Source of the DNA: Halichoerus grypus
Lineage: Eukaryota; Chordata; Mammalia; Carnivora; Phocidae
Reading direction: 5' to 3'
NCBI RefSeq assembly: GCF_964656455.1
Contig: NC_135713.1
Location: 194,032,404-194,096,403 of the forward strand
DNA: 64,000 bases
Under the pieces are notes generated by a model that worked only from the letters and a program-made list of their open reading frames with translations, was not told the DNA's origin and made no database searches. Shown in pieces: positions 43,948 through 54,472 of this stretch. Each line of letters opens with the position of its first letter. Position 1 is the stretch's first letter. A program made the translations under genes and the position numbers.

Positions 43948-44039
43948 TCAGGCAGAGGGTCAAGACTGTGGGTCCCCAGAACTAGTTTGTCATCACACAG
44001 AGCTTAAGGGCAGAGGATGGGAGAATGAAGAGGTTGGTA

Positions 44040-44160
44040 GGGGCCAACTCACATCTTAATCACCTGGAGGGAGGGTTAAAAATAACACCACTTTCCGAGA
44101 TCCAGAGCTCATCTGCAACAAGGGCACCCTGGTGGTTCTGATGTCCCAGATGGCGGGGGC
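44040..44160 (+). mobile_element. MER5-like hAT fragment, weak
   Basis: 'ATCTTAATCACCTGGAGGGA', 'GGGTTAAAAATAACACCAC' and 'CTGGTGGTTCTGATG' resemble MER5A. Strongly diverged. Confidence 0.4.
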
Positions 44161-44264
44161 TGGCACGCAGGCTCTGTTTGAGTTTCCCATGGCTTCTTCA
44201 TCCAGCGCGGTATGAAATTATGGCTATGCTAACAACAAGAAAGTCATGGTTCAGAGATACATAC

Positions 44265-44605
44265 AGAGGTATTTACAAAGGAGACAGCTTATGAGGAGTG
44301 AATTCCATGCTGAGGAGTTTGGTTTGTGGTGGTGGTGGTGAGATTTATTTTGAGACAGAGGGCACGAGCCAGGGAGGGGCAGAGGGAGAGGGAGACAATC
44401 TCAAGCAGACTCCCTGCTAAGCCTAGAGCCCAACACGGGGCTTGATCCCACAACCCTGAGATCATGACCTGAACCAAAACCAAGAGTCAGATGCTTAACC
44501 AGCTGAGCCACCCAGGTACCCTGGTTTGTGGTTTGAAGGCAAAAGGGGTGTCTTTTGAAGAATTTTAAGGAGAAATGGTTATAAGATCAGATTTGTCATT
44601 TTCAA
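44265..44605 (+). mobile_element. Ancient unresolved repeat (copy E), split by a SINE
   Basis: 'ACAGCTTATGAGGAGTGAAT', then after the SINE 'GTTTGAAGGCAAAAGGGGTG', 'GGAGAAATGGTTATAAGATC'. It aligns closely with 46213-46345 in the same order. Confidence 0.55.
44335..44521 (-). mobile_element. CAN-SINE, long type
   Basis: Minus-strand copy with body AATCTCAAGCAGACTCCCTG and worn A-tail next to a GGT run. TSD TGGTTTGTGG on both sides. Confidence 0.94.
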
Positions 44606-45435
44606 AGGTTATTGGTATTTGTTCCGGTATCGTGCTTCATAGCAAAAGAAAGCCCCACATCACAGATTGCATTCTGTAGTCACATCTCTGTAGTTACCTT
44701 TAATCAGAAAAGCCTCCTTGCTGCTTTCACTGTCTTTTGTGAACTTGACATTTTTGAACGGGCTGGTCAGTTATTTTGCAATATGTGTCTTGATTTGGGT
44801 TTGTCTGATGTTTCCTCGTGATTATATTCAGGTTATGCGTTTTGACAGAAATACTCCAGAAGTAATGTGTGTCCTCCTTAGTCCATCACATCAGATGATA
44901 TCAATAGGTCCCATTAATTGTGGTAATTTAGCTCACTTGGTTAAAGTGGTGCCTGTCAAGTGTTTTTGTTGGGAAGTTACCTTTCGCTTTGTAACTTATA
45001 AGAACATTCTCTCTTGGGGAGATGGATTTTGAGAGGATTGTAAATATGCTCTTACTCCTCAAACTTTTACCCTCTAGTTTTAGTAAAAATGAATGATTCT
45101 TGCTCGGATCTATTATTACCATGATGGTTGCCAAATGACAATTTTCTAGTTCCATCATTCCTTCCATATTTATCAGTAGGCTTTATTCCGTAAGGCAAAA
45201 ATTTCCCTTTTCTTCCATTTATTTATACATACACAGACTCATTCTTATTTTATTTGATGAATTTCTTGACTTTTAATCTTTCTGCATCATGTTTTAGGTG
45301 TTTCTCTTGTAATCAGCATATAGCTAGGCCTTTCCTTCCCCCGCCCCTGACTTTCTAACCTTTAAGCAGGTTTTATTCATTTATATGAATTGTGAAAATA
45401 GTATCATGGATTTATTTCTCAAAAAAAAAAAAAAA
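44606..45435. other. Unassigned stretch
   Basis: No repeat family or exon recognised in about 830 bp. The + strand frames at 44612-45032 have no domain support. Confidence 0.4.
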
Positions 45436-45725
45436 AGATGGATACCTACATGTAGTGATGTAGAAAAATGTCTAAGATGTAGTCTAAGGGAAAAAACAAA
45501 TTACAGGCAAGTATGTCTCATGAGCCCATCTGTTGGAGGAAAGAGTGCATGTACATCTATTTCCATAGTCCTAAAGTCTGGACGGTTACACAGGAAGTAG
45601 GTTAATACTGATGACTTCTAAGGAGCTGGGGTGGGGGGGTCTCCTCATAGTTTGATATTTTATTTGGATTTTAACATCTGTAAACAGTTTTGGGGTTTTT
45701 GTCTTTGTTGAATAATGAAAAGGCC
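45436..45725 (+). mobile_element. L1 3' UTR fragment (old)
   Basis: An A-run, then 'AAAATGTCTAAGATGTAGTC', 'ACAAATTACAGGCAAGTATG', 'TAAAGTCTGGACGGTTACAC', 'ATTTTATTTGGATTTTAACA', in the order of old L1M 3' ends. Confidence 0.6.
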
Positions 45726-45904
45726 CAACATCTGCCTGCTAGCAACTCCCAGCACAGGACAGAGACTGATGATTACTTGCACTGCACATTACCTGAGGCC
45801 AGTAGAAGAAGGCCTGGGCAGGGTAGCAACATGAGAAGTCAGGGGAGGCCCTCCGGAGAAGACATCTGAGTGTAGTTTTAAAGGGAGGCATCTTGACTTC
45901 ATGG

Positions 45905-46040
45905 AAAGCATGTAGGCACTGGAATCAGGCAGGATTGGATCAAAGTCTCTCTTTACCTACTCATCAGCTGTGTGAGACCTTCAGCAAAGTCTACAAGTCC
46001 CATAGGATTGTTGGGAGGATTAGAAATTATGTGTCCAGCA
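45905..46040 (+). mobile_element. MIR SINE fragment
   Basis: 'GGCACTGGAATCAGGCAGGA', 'CTCATCAGCTGTGTGAGACC', 'TTCAGCAAAGTCTACAAGTC', 'GATTGTTGGGAGGATTAGAA'. Confidence 0.78.
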
Positions 46041-46069
46041 CCAAAATAGGGCCAACATAAACAGTCCAC

Positions 46070-46920
46070 ATATTTTTGAAGAATGAGCGGGTTAAGTTAA
46101 GCAAGGGCAGGAAGGTGGCCAAGAGAGGAAGGCCTCGTTCAGAGGAATGGCAGGTGGTTTACTGGGCCCGAGCTCTGAGGGCTGGCCTGGGGGAGTGGGG
46201 GGCACGCCAAGGACAGCTTATGAAGAGCACAGAATTCCAAGCTAAGAAGTTTGGTTTGCATTCTGAAGGCAAGGGGCATCTGTTGAAGGATTTTAAGTAG
46301 AAATGGTTACAAAATCAGATTTGTAATTTGGAAAGGTCATTGGCAACCGATTGAAGGGAGAAGGGCTAAAAGTGGAATTGGGAAGGCCAGTTCAAGTGTT
46401 GCAGTAACCCGGAAGGAGGATGAAGAAGGCCTGGACTAAAGTGCTTAGCTATGAAGGAGGCAGAATCATCAAGACCATAACACCCATTGGCCTGAGAGTC
46501 AAGAAGAAGGAAGAAGTAGTCCCGTTATCTTTGTCTTAAGCATTGTGAGTGTGGTGTGAGTGCAGGTAGACAGAGGAATAGATGTGGAGGAAAGAAGAGT
46601 CCAGTTTGGCATGTTGAGTTTAAGGTGTCTTTGGGACATCTAAGTGGTGATTTAGTAAGCCCCTGGGAATGTGAGGCCGGAGCTCAGAAGGAAGTCTGTG
46701 CACAAGTTAAACTCTATTTCGTTTAGCGCAAGAGAGGATGGATGGCCAGAAAGACAATGATAATTTTGGGTTATGATCAAGCATGATGTGGTATGGACTT
46801 GGTGGATTACTTGGTCTTCAGGTTCTAAATAAAAGGCTGATGAAAAGTTTCAGTATCAATAACAAGACTTAAAGGAGTAGGAGAGGTTTAAGGATGACAC
46901 CAGGAGGTCATTTCTGTGAA
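46070..46920 (+). mobile_element. Ancient unresolved repeat (copy F), longest
   Basis: 'GGACAGCTTATGAAGAGCAC', 'AGTAGAAATGGTTACAAAAT', 'GTTGCAGTAACCCGGAAGGA', 'GTTTGGCATGTTGAGTTTAA', 'GGTGTCTTTGGGACATCTAA' run in family order and overlap the parts seen at 6.3-7.5 kb and 44.3 kb. Confidence 0.55.
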
Positions 46921-47360
46921 AATAACCAAATAATTCTGGATGTCAGCCCAAACTTCAACTGTTTTTACTTCCAAGGGGAGCCAGTAATATGACAACTGTT
47001 GAAACACATGCGGCAAGTGGTAAACTTCGCCTGAAGCTGATAACGACAGTATTGGTTCCAATTAGAGATGTAAACACATGGTTTGGAGAATCTCTGAGAA
47101 AGGCTATTAAATCAGACAAGAATCCTGAGTGAAATACTTAGCCCATGCTAAAAACTCTGGGTGTGGTTCATTGTTGCATCCATGTGAGACTTTGGTAAAA
47201 TGATCAGAGCAGCATTAAAGAAAAGTTAAGAATCCAGATTTTTGCTTCCACAACTAGCCCTAGAACTGATAGGGAAACCTAAGGTCATTGCTGTGGGCTG
47301 ATGCCTTCCCACGGAGGTTTTCAACCTGAGTCCCTAGGAGAGGGAATTCAAGTGTCTTCA
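46921..47360. other. Unassigned stretch
   Basis: Nothing recognised. Confidence 0.4.
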
Positions 47361-47567
47361 TTTTAGAGAGAGTGTAAGCAGAGGGAGGAACAGAAAGGGG
47401 AGGGAGACAGAGGAGGAAAGAATCTTAAGCAGACTCCCGCTGAGTGCAGAGCCTGAAGTGGGGCTCCATCTCACCACCCCGAGATCACCACTCACCACCC
47501 CGAGATCACCACCTGAGCCGAGTCAGAGAGTCTGGAGGCTCAACCGACTGAGCCACCCAGGTACCTC
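47361..47567 (-). mobile_element. CAN-SINE, long type, with an internal 21-bp duplication
   Basis: Minus-strand SINE with GAGGTACCTGGGTGGCTCAG head. Inside it TCACCACCCCGAGATCACCAC is present twice in tandem (47471-47491, 47492-47512), in the B-box region. No clear TSD. Confidence 0.92.
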
Positions 47568-47886
47568 TTAGTTGGTTTTTTCTTTCTCTGACTTCCCTCT
47601 TCTTTTTCCTTTTACCCATTTCCCATGTTTTGTTGTTTTGTTTTGTTTTTTTTCCTTTCTTGACTACACCTTGGGCTTAACAAGCCACGGAAGGAATCTG
47701 CTTACCCCACTGCCTAGCCCTGTTCATTCCACATATGGTTCAAATGACCTCTCACCCTTGGTCTAGAAAAGTGATTTCCAGCACCCCCACCTCCCTATTG
47801 AAAATAAATACATAATGGAACCTCCCCATATCTTTTTGTTTTATCAAAGGAAATCTTGCATGGAGACCAGTTTAGCAAACTGATTT
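47568..47886. other. Unassigned stretch
   Basis: T-rich tract around 47625-47655; nothing else recognised. Confidence 0.4.
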
Positions 47887-47901
47887 AAAATACAAAGAGC
47901 A

Positions 47902-48086
47902 AGGGCGCCTGGGTGGCTCAGTCGTTAAGCGTCTGCCTTCAGCTCAGGTCATGATCCCAGGGTCCTGGGATGGAGCCCCGCCTCGGGCTCCCTGCTCAGC
48001 AGGAAGCCTGCTTCTCCCTCTCCCACTCCCTCTGCTTGTGTTCTCTCTCTCGCTGTGTCTTTCTCTGTCAAAAATAAAATCTTAAA
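47902..48086 (+). mobile_element. CAN-SINE, long type (first of a tandem pair)
   Basis: GGGCGCCTGGGTGGCTCAGT to TCTGTCAAAAATAAAATCTT, close to consensus. Its only TSD partner, AAAATACAAAGAGCA, lies after the second SINE (47887-47901 and 48284-48298). Confidence 0.97.
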
Positions 48087-48088
48087 GG

Positions 48089-48283
48089 AGGGACACCTGG
48101 GTGGCTCAGTCGTTAAGTGTCTGCCTTCTGCTCAGGTCATGATCCCAGGGTCCTGGGATCGAGCCCCGCCTCGGGCTCCCTGCTCAGCGGGAAGCCTGCT
48201 TCTCCCTCTCCCACTCCCCCTGCTTGTGTTCTCTCTCTCGCTATGTCTCTGTCGAATAAATAAAATCTTTAAAAAAATAAAAT
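48089..48283 (+). mobile_element. CAN-SINE, long type (second of a tandem pair)
   Basis: GGGACACCTGGGTGGCTCAG to CGAATAAATAAAATCTTT, same orientation, starting in the A-rich tail of the first copy. The lack of its own distinct TSD suggests insertion into the tail or a dimeric insertion. Confidence 0.97.
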
Positions 48284-48298
48284 AAAATACAAAGAGCA

Positions 48299-49685
48299 GC
48301 CATGTATATACCAAAGTGGGGAGCCTGGTTCCCACCCACCAGGCCAGCCATAGTTGGGAATTTGAGGTACATTTTCAAGCAGGGCATTGAGATGGAAATC
48401 AAGCGGGACAACTCCACGATAATCCCTACGGGGTCGGGGTGTATTGCCCATGGTGCCAAGGAGTGCCAGATAAATATATTTCTGATCTGCTGGGCTTAAA
48501 AGCTTATCCAGATGGGGTGGCCCTTGAGGAGAGAAAGGAGGCACAGACTCTGGCTCTCCTGTTTGGTTGAGTTGTAGAGTACGATGTGAGCAAAATGGAT
48601 GCTTGAGGCCTGATTCTTCTTCAGTTTGCGCGGCTCCAGGTTGCAGCTGGCCTTCTCTCCAGAGTGAGCGATTTCTGAGAGGAGAGCCACATGCAAATCC
48701 CTGCTGGGGAAGAAGAAGACCCTGCAAAACACTGCATATGATTTGTCAATTATGGCGGGAAAAAAGATCCTTTTGAATACATGTGTCTTCTGATGGCTCT
48801 TTCCTAAATCACTAGGAAATACTATCAAAGTCCTTAGTCCCGGTTCCATCCTAACCCTTTATTGACTCTCTAGAAATGAGTACACAGTTATGCTTCCTCA
48901 TCATCATCTTGGGACAAAGGAGGGGCCAACCAGGTGATCTCGAAGGTTTTAAAGTCGTCGTGGCTGATCCTGCCAGACACTTCCAGGACACTGTGAAGCC
49001 ATGTCACATGACCACTTTCTTGTCCAGCCCTAGGGGAGGCCGGATCACCTGTCCAGCTCCTAGTGGTCAGGCTGTCTTGGGTAACCTGGATATTTCTATT
49101 CCCCTGGGCTTTGGTGCCCAGGTTACTGACCTAATTCTTGTGCTTCTGCATCCAGTTTTGGATGAATTCTCTTATATACTTGACCAAGTTTCTCCAACCA
49201 TCAGGGTTCAACGCTCTGAAGACAACCTTATGTAATGCTTCTCTCCCTCAAGCTCCACTCTCTCTGTCCAGGGATTTTATCACCTGCCTAGACTTCCTAC
49301 ACTTAGTTTCCTGCTACATCCTCTCCCCTTCCTCTTTTCTGCCACCTTGCTGCTGTCCCCAGGTAGATGCTCTTCCCAGGTAGATGTCCTTACTCCGTTG
49401 TAGGAGCATGAACCGCGGAGTCACTTGGAGAGGCCAAGCCTTTATTCTAGCCATGAGGGCATCACCCAATAACTTATTGGTACAACTCTTCTCTTCAAGC
49501 CTGTATCCCATTATTTTGAATATCTTCAGTGACTGTACTTTGGATTGACGTTTTTTCAAATGGCCAGCCATTATTCAGGGTCATGCACAGTAATGAAGAC
49601 TGTGATCAAACCCAATGCCATTACTTGTGTCACTAAAGTACTAAGATTGATTTTCCTTGGCAATTTGTAATCTGGGCTCCAAAAG
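48299..49685. other. ORF-rich anonymous stretch
   Basis: Both strands carry several open frames over 1.4 kb: minus 48269-48727 and 48496-48849, plus 48876-49235. None contains a domain I recognise, and the frames break by stops, so a decayed retrocopy is possible but unproven. GC content is above the neighbouring DNA. No named repeat recognised. Confidence 0.3.
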
Positions 49686-49689
49686 AACT

Positions 49690-49800
49690 TCCACTAGGAC
49701 TGTAAGCGTGAGGGCAGGGTCTCCTTTTGTTCTGCTCACCACTTGATGCTTAGCTTGGAAAACTAGAGGTGCTTTATAAATACATTGAGTGAAAGAGTAG
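49690..49800 (+). mobile_element. L2 LINE 3' tip
   Basis: 'GGACTGTAAGCGTGAGGGCA', 'GGGTCTCCTTTTGTTCTGCT', 'CACCACTTGATGCTTAGCTT' and 'GTGCTTTATAAATACATTGA' match the very end of L2. Confidence 0.75.
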
Positions 49801-51089
49801 GAGGACTTCCAAGAATGTCTGGAGTGGAGGCTGCATCATTCGAACAGGAAGATGACCTCTCAAGGTGACGGCCATGAGAGGACCCCACTGGCTTAGCGGA
49901 GAAATCCTGATGCGCATGGTTCCTCTCCTTTATTCCTTTATGCTCATGTGGAAATATACTGCTGACAAGTTGCAAGTCCAGAGAGTTAGGAACAATTAAA
50001 TCAGGAATGTAAACCTTAGGATCATCTCCATGTTGAAGCCATGTGTGCACATGTTGTTCCCAAGTGAACCACGGCAGAGGCTGATGGTCAGTACCATGTG
50101 TCGAAGTCTTTCCATTATAAATCATTATTACCAGAAATTTTTAAAAAATGTTTTCAAGTACAGCTCAGTGCTTTAGATAGATTTGTTTTTCTCTTCATGT
50201 GGTAGACTCACATCTGGACATTAGTTAGATATATTTCATCTAAAAATAGCATTTATCCAATTTACTGTCACTTGAGAGAAATCTTTTTTTTTCTTTGAGG
50301 CAGCCTCCACTTCTTATTCTCTGCAGTCTTTCCTGGCTCACTGCCATTTAATATTAAAGAAAAAAAAAGGTATCAGGTCGTGTGTGTGAGTGTGTGGAAG
50401 TACAATGAAATAATTATTTTTATAGACTGCAAAAATATGACAACTGCATTTTCATTCTTTTCCTTCCTTTTTTCTTTAAAGCTGTCACTGATCTTTCTGG
50501 TTATGTTGGTAAGCCCTAAAGTCCGCATTGGTATGATCGCCATCAGACTTTCCTTAGTCATTATTTGGGGGCGATGGCACATGAACTTGGGGATTCTTAT
50601 GTTTTCTTTCAGACTGTCTTCTTTTTACTCTCCTTGATTGTGTCCTCTCCTCACTCTGTGGTTTGGAGTTTTGAAAGAAAGGAGGAGAGAAATGAGAGTG
50701 GAGTCAAGAGTAAGAGATGAAGCAGTGGGGTTAAGGCTCGTGGAGCCCTCTGGAGCAGTCCGCACACATTTAAGCCAGAAACCGGAATTAAATCTGACTA
50801 AAGAAAAATCAGTATGCTGCTGCTTCATCCACAGGCACTGACATTAATAAGTCAGAGTTGGTTCTGGAAGGGACTGGTTGTAAGTAAGGGGGCACTTGCT
50901 AGTCAACCCCAATTTTATATTTGTCAAAGTCCTGGGTGGTTCTGGAAAGATTTATCTTTGGCTACAAGACTCAGACCTTTCTTGCTTTGTGATACTTGTC
51001 CTGTCTCCCTAAAGAGAACTCTGGCTTTTGCCCTTTTTCTCTGAAGGCACGTCCCTCTCCCCAACCCTCCACTTGCCAACTGGGATCAT
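49801..51089. other. Unassigned stretch with one minus-strand 120-codon frame
   Basis: The frame at 50125-49763 (minus) reads PLPWFTWEQHVHTWLQHGDD in its first third. It looks protein-like but I cannot assign it. It ends within the L2 tip. The rest holds no recognised repeat. Confidence 0.3.
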
Positions 51090-51322
51090 CATATTTAATA
51101 TTATATTATACTATATATCATATCATATCATATCTTATCTTATCTTGTATTATATTATATTATTAGAGAGTGAGTGGGTGGAGAGGCAGAGGGAGAGAAT
51201 CTCAAGCAGACTCCATGCTGAGCGGGGAGCCTGACACAGTGCTCGATCCCACAACCCTGAGATCATGACCGGAACTGAAATCATGAGTCAGACGCTTAAC
51301 GGACTGAACCACTCAGGTGCCC
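51090..51322 (-). mobile_element. CAN-SINE with an expanded AT-rich tail
   Basis: Minus-strand SINE (GGGGCACCTGAGTGGTTCAG head) whose tail has grown into TATTA/TATCA-type repeats (51093-51170). Perfect 13-bp TSD CAACTGGGATCAT at 51077-51089 and 51323-51335 shows the AT-rich tract belongs to the insertion. Confidence 0.96.
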
Positions 51323-52841
51323 CAACTGGGATCATTATTGTTATCATTGTGTTGGGGATGGGTTTTTTTTCTTTTTAGTCTTCCCACCTTCCAATCAGAG
51401 TTACTGGGTCTGACCTGTTATTGTTAAAATGTGTCCTCCCTTGTGTGTTAAAGTGGCTTCACGGGCCCTGAGTACAGCCTGTGCTTGGCATTCCTATCCA
51501 TGCTGTGGGGAAGGATTTACCTGACGTCATCCACATCCTCTGTCCTTCTCATTTGTGACCTCCCATAGAGGTGTGTGAAATGTAAAATGGCGAGAGGTAT
51601 TAGGGCTACAGCTTGACCTATTGAATTGAGCAACATTGGCTGAGCTGTATGGTCATTCAGTCCAGGCCCTTGGTCTCTTCAGTACCATGTTTAAGTAAGT
51701 GTGCTAAGAGCCGACATGTCTATCCAGATGAGTTGAAACACATCTGCTCAGAGTATTCTCTTCTGATCCATCAACAGGGGGCCTTCCAGTTCCTAAACAT
51801 ATTCTGTCTGTACGAACATTTGCAACATCAACCCTGAGAGTGGACCTGTTGAACCATTTTCATTTTGTGAAGTATTTTTATAGATTTTTCTTTGGATATG
51901 TCTTGGCATAAATGAAAGAACAGACTTAACATTTTAAGAGGAATTCTCATTTGACTGCAGTTATCTGCAACCTTCATTTCTCAACTATAAAAATTTAACA
52001 GATATGTGAATATCATAGGTAGAATGAAATTAATTTTTACCACCCACAATAGTTCATTAGTGAAATAGTGTATTTAATGGATCTGTGCTTGGTGTGCCTA
52101 AAATTATCTCACCATAACAAAAGGTCTTGAAAGACTAGGAAAAAGTATGATGACAGTTAAGTTGCCTATCTGAACAGCATTACTGTATGAAAGGAAAACA
52201 GTCTTAAAAATAGCTCATTGTAGAGTTGAAAGAGATGGAGAAATTCATAAAGGAAGCACAAAGGTGTTGCAAATGGAATGAAAATCTTTTTTAAAAAAAA
52301 CCAACAGGGCACTTGTTCTTTGCTTGCAGAGTCCCCGATTTTCACAATCTTTCATGCTTCCATTTCACTTTTGTGGGGGTATGACTTGCTTCGGGTAGAT
52401 GCCTAAGCAAGCTCTATTTCTCTGCTCGAAAAGGCAACCCTTCATTCTTCCCAAATGTACAGGAGAGCTATGTATTCTTGACGTTTGAAACCTACTAATT
52501 AAGAATTTGATGCTATCTATGAAAAAAGGCCAACAGGGAGACAGGAGGGAATATTTCACAGACTTTGCCCGGTCCTTTCACAGCGCCCCCTCTATAAATA
52601 ACGTCAGTGGCTGAGGGGATTTTAGCAGCCTCTAGTGGAGACCCTCTTTTCCAAAGACCATGAAGCTGGGAGAGGGTCGGTGATTTGCTCCAGGGCAGTC
52701 AGGGAGTGGCCAAAGAGGAGAATGCAGCCTGGTGCCTTCCCTCTCTGTAGCTCCTGGACACCCATGCTCACTTGTCTACACGATAAAGGCTCTCAGGACT
52801 TCAGCACAAATACGTTTTTATAGTTATTTGTCTTTATATAT

Positions 52842-52869
52842 AGGGCATTTTAATGGGCCACAGACATAG
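52842..52869 (+). repeat. 28-bp word duplicated at 54229-54256 (copy 1)
   Basis: AGGGCATTTTAATGGGCCAC... is identical over 28 bases to the second copy 1.39 kb away; flanks differ. Confidence 0.9.
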
Positions 52870-53887
52870 TGCATTGAATTGGAAGAAATAAAATTCCTTC
52901 AAAACGTCCTCTAATGCAGACTTCGCAGAGAGAACATTTCAATGCTGCATCCTTTGCACTCCATCCTGAGCCCAGGTGAGTGTGGTTTGAAGATGCTTTC
53001 CTATAGACACTGCTGTGAGCAGGTGGATAAGCGGCAGCCTTTGGTTTCTTAGGTCAGAGAATGGTGACCCTGCTCAGAATGAGGAGGTCTGGAATCCTCT
53101 TGGTCCCAGGAGGTCTTTTGTCTAAGTCTTCCTTCCCTCTGCTCCTCTTGACTCTCGAAGGCAAAAGCGAGGAATGAACCCCAAATTTCTTTCTCATGAT
53201 CTGTTAACATTGTGCTAAAATGGCTGTTTTACTTTTCTGATTTTCCAGCTGCTTGTGTTTTTATTGTCTGGACTTAAGAAATTTTTTAAATGATAAATAG
53301 TCATCCCGTGAAAGGTCAAGAGAAAGGTGGGTGTGAAATCTGGATTCAGTGCGCATCCTGCTACGTCATTCCAATCGTTCAGTGCTTATCTCTGTGCTTG
53401 GCATTTGGTGTGTGGAGGGAGGGATAAAAAAACAACAACAAAAAACAAACAGACCAGAGGGTCCCCATACTCAATTCTTAGGCTGAAGGAAACAAAACGA
53501 ACAACAAACAACTAGAAATTAGAGGTGGGTTATTGATAATACAGTAACCATACAGCTGTGTCTGGGGAACTTTGTAATGTGGGTACCATGTTGTCTCTTT
53601 TTTTCCTCATGAAGCAGCTCACCCAGATGTAGAGAAGGACTAACAGGGTTGGAACCAGGGTGAGGCAAGCGAATCACCTACCCTGGGTGTACAATTTAAG
53701 GGGGCTCCAAAAACTCAGTAATCAAGATTAATAATTTACAAATCCAAATTAAGGAATCCATGATGAACAAGGTATCAACATTTTAAATAAAGAGAAGACC
53801 AGTATTAATGATTTTTCTTCTGTCGCCTCAGGCTCTAATATGGCTCAGCATGGCATTTAAGTTAATATCCAGAGATAAAGCAGAATG

Positions 53888-53912
53888 AGTGTGTGTGTGT
53901 GTGTGTGTGTAC
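53888..53912. repeat. (TG)n microsatellite
   Basis: TG run followed by imperfect TACGTGTGCGTG. Confidence 0.93.
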
Positions 53913-54228
53913 GTGTGCGTGTCTGAGAGAGACAGACAGGCTCTCTCAAAGGACGGGCTGATGGAGACGTGTGAGTGAGTGAGAGACAGACAGATGAATC
54001 ATAAAGCTGGAGGAAATCTTAATCCCAAAAGGTTAGTCCAGTCAATTTTACAGGTGAGGAAACAGAGAAATGATTTACCTCAAACCAATCACATATATCT
54101 TGAAAAATACCAAAGCCCAGGTCTCTTGACCCCAGTCCTGTCGATACTTGCCCAGGAGTGGCTTTCAAGGCAGGGGCGGGAAACTCCCCTCCCCCAAAAG
54201 GAGGCAAGCTCAATGCACTGGTTGAATC

Positions 54229-54256
54229 AGGGCATTTTAATGGGCCACAGACATAG
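54229..54256 (+). repeat. 28-bp word duplicated from 52842-52869 (copy 2)
   Basis: Second copy, ending one base before the TSD of the SINE at 54271-54459. Confidence 0.9.
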
Positions 54257-54270
54257 CGCTAGAGCTTTTA

Positions 54271-54459
54271 CTTTTTTTAAAATTAATTTATTTGAGAGAG
54301 AAAGAGTAAGAGAGAGAGAGCACAAGATGGGGGAGGGTCAGAGGGAGAAGCAGACTCCCCGCCGAGCAGGGAGCCCCACGCGGAACTCGATCCCGGGACT
54401 CCGGGATCATGACCCGAGCCGAAGGCAGTTGCTTAACCAACTGAGCCACCCAGGCGCCC
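54271..54459 (-). mobile_element. CAN-SINE, long type, CpG-rich copy
   Basis: Minus-strand GGGCGCCTGGGTGGCTCAGT head; retains many CpG (CCGGGATCATGACCCGAGCC), as a young insertion would. Perfect TSD GCTAGAGCTTTTA at 54258-54270 and 54460-54472. Confidence 0.97.
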
Positions 54460-54472
54460 GCTAGAGCTTTTA

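Larger units (their letters stand above)
51336..54228. other. Unassigned stretch
   Basis: Nearly 2.9 kb with no repeat I can name securely. 53660-53860 ('GGCAAGCGAATCACCTACCC', 'AATTTAAGGGGGCTCCAAAA') resembles a DNA-transposon remnant I have seen in mammals but cannot name. A TG run is listed separately. Confidence 0.4.

Noticed and set aside
43635..44059. Repeated peptide frames suggestive of a repeat protein
   Set aside because: The repetition is the 99-bp duplication of an L1/SINE junction. The frames are not coding.
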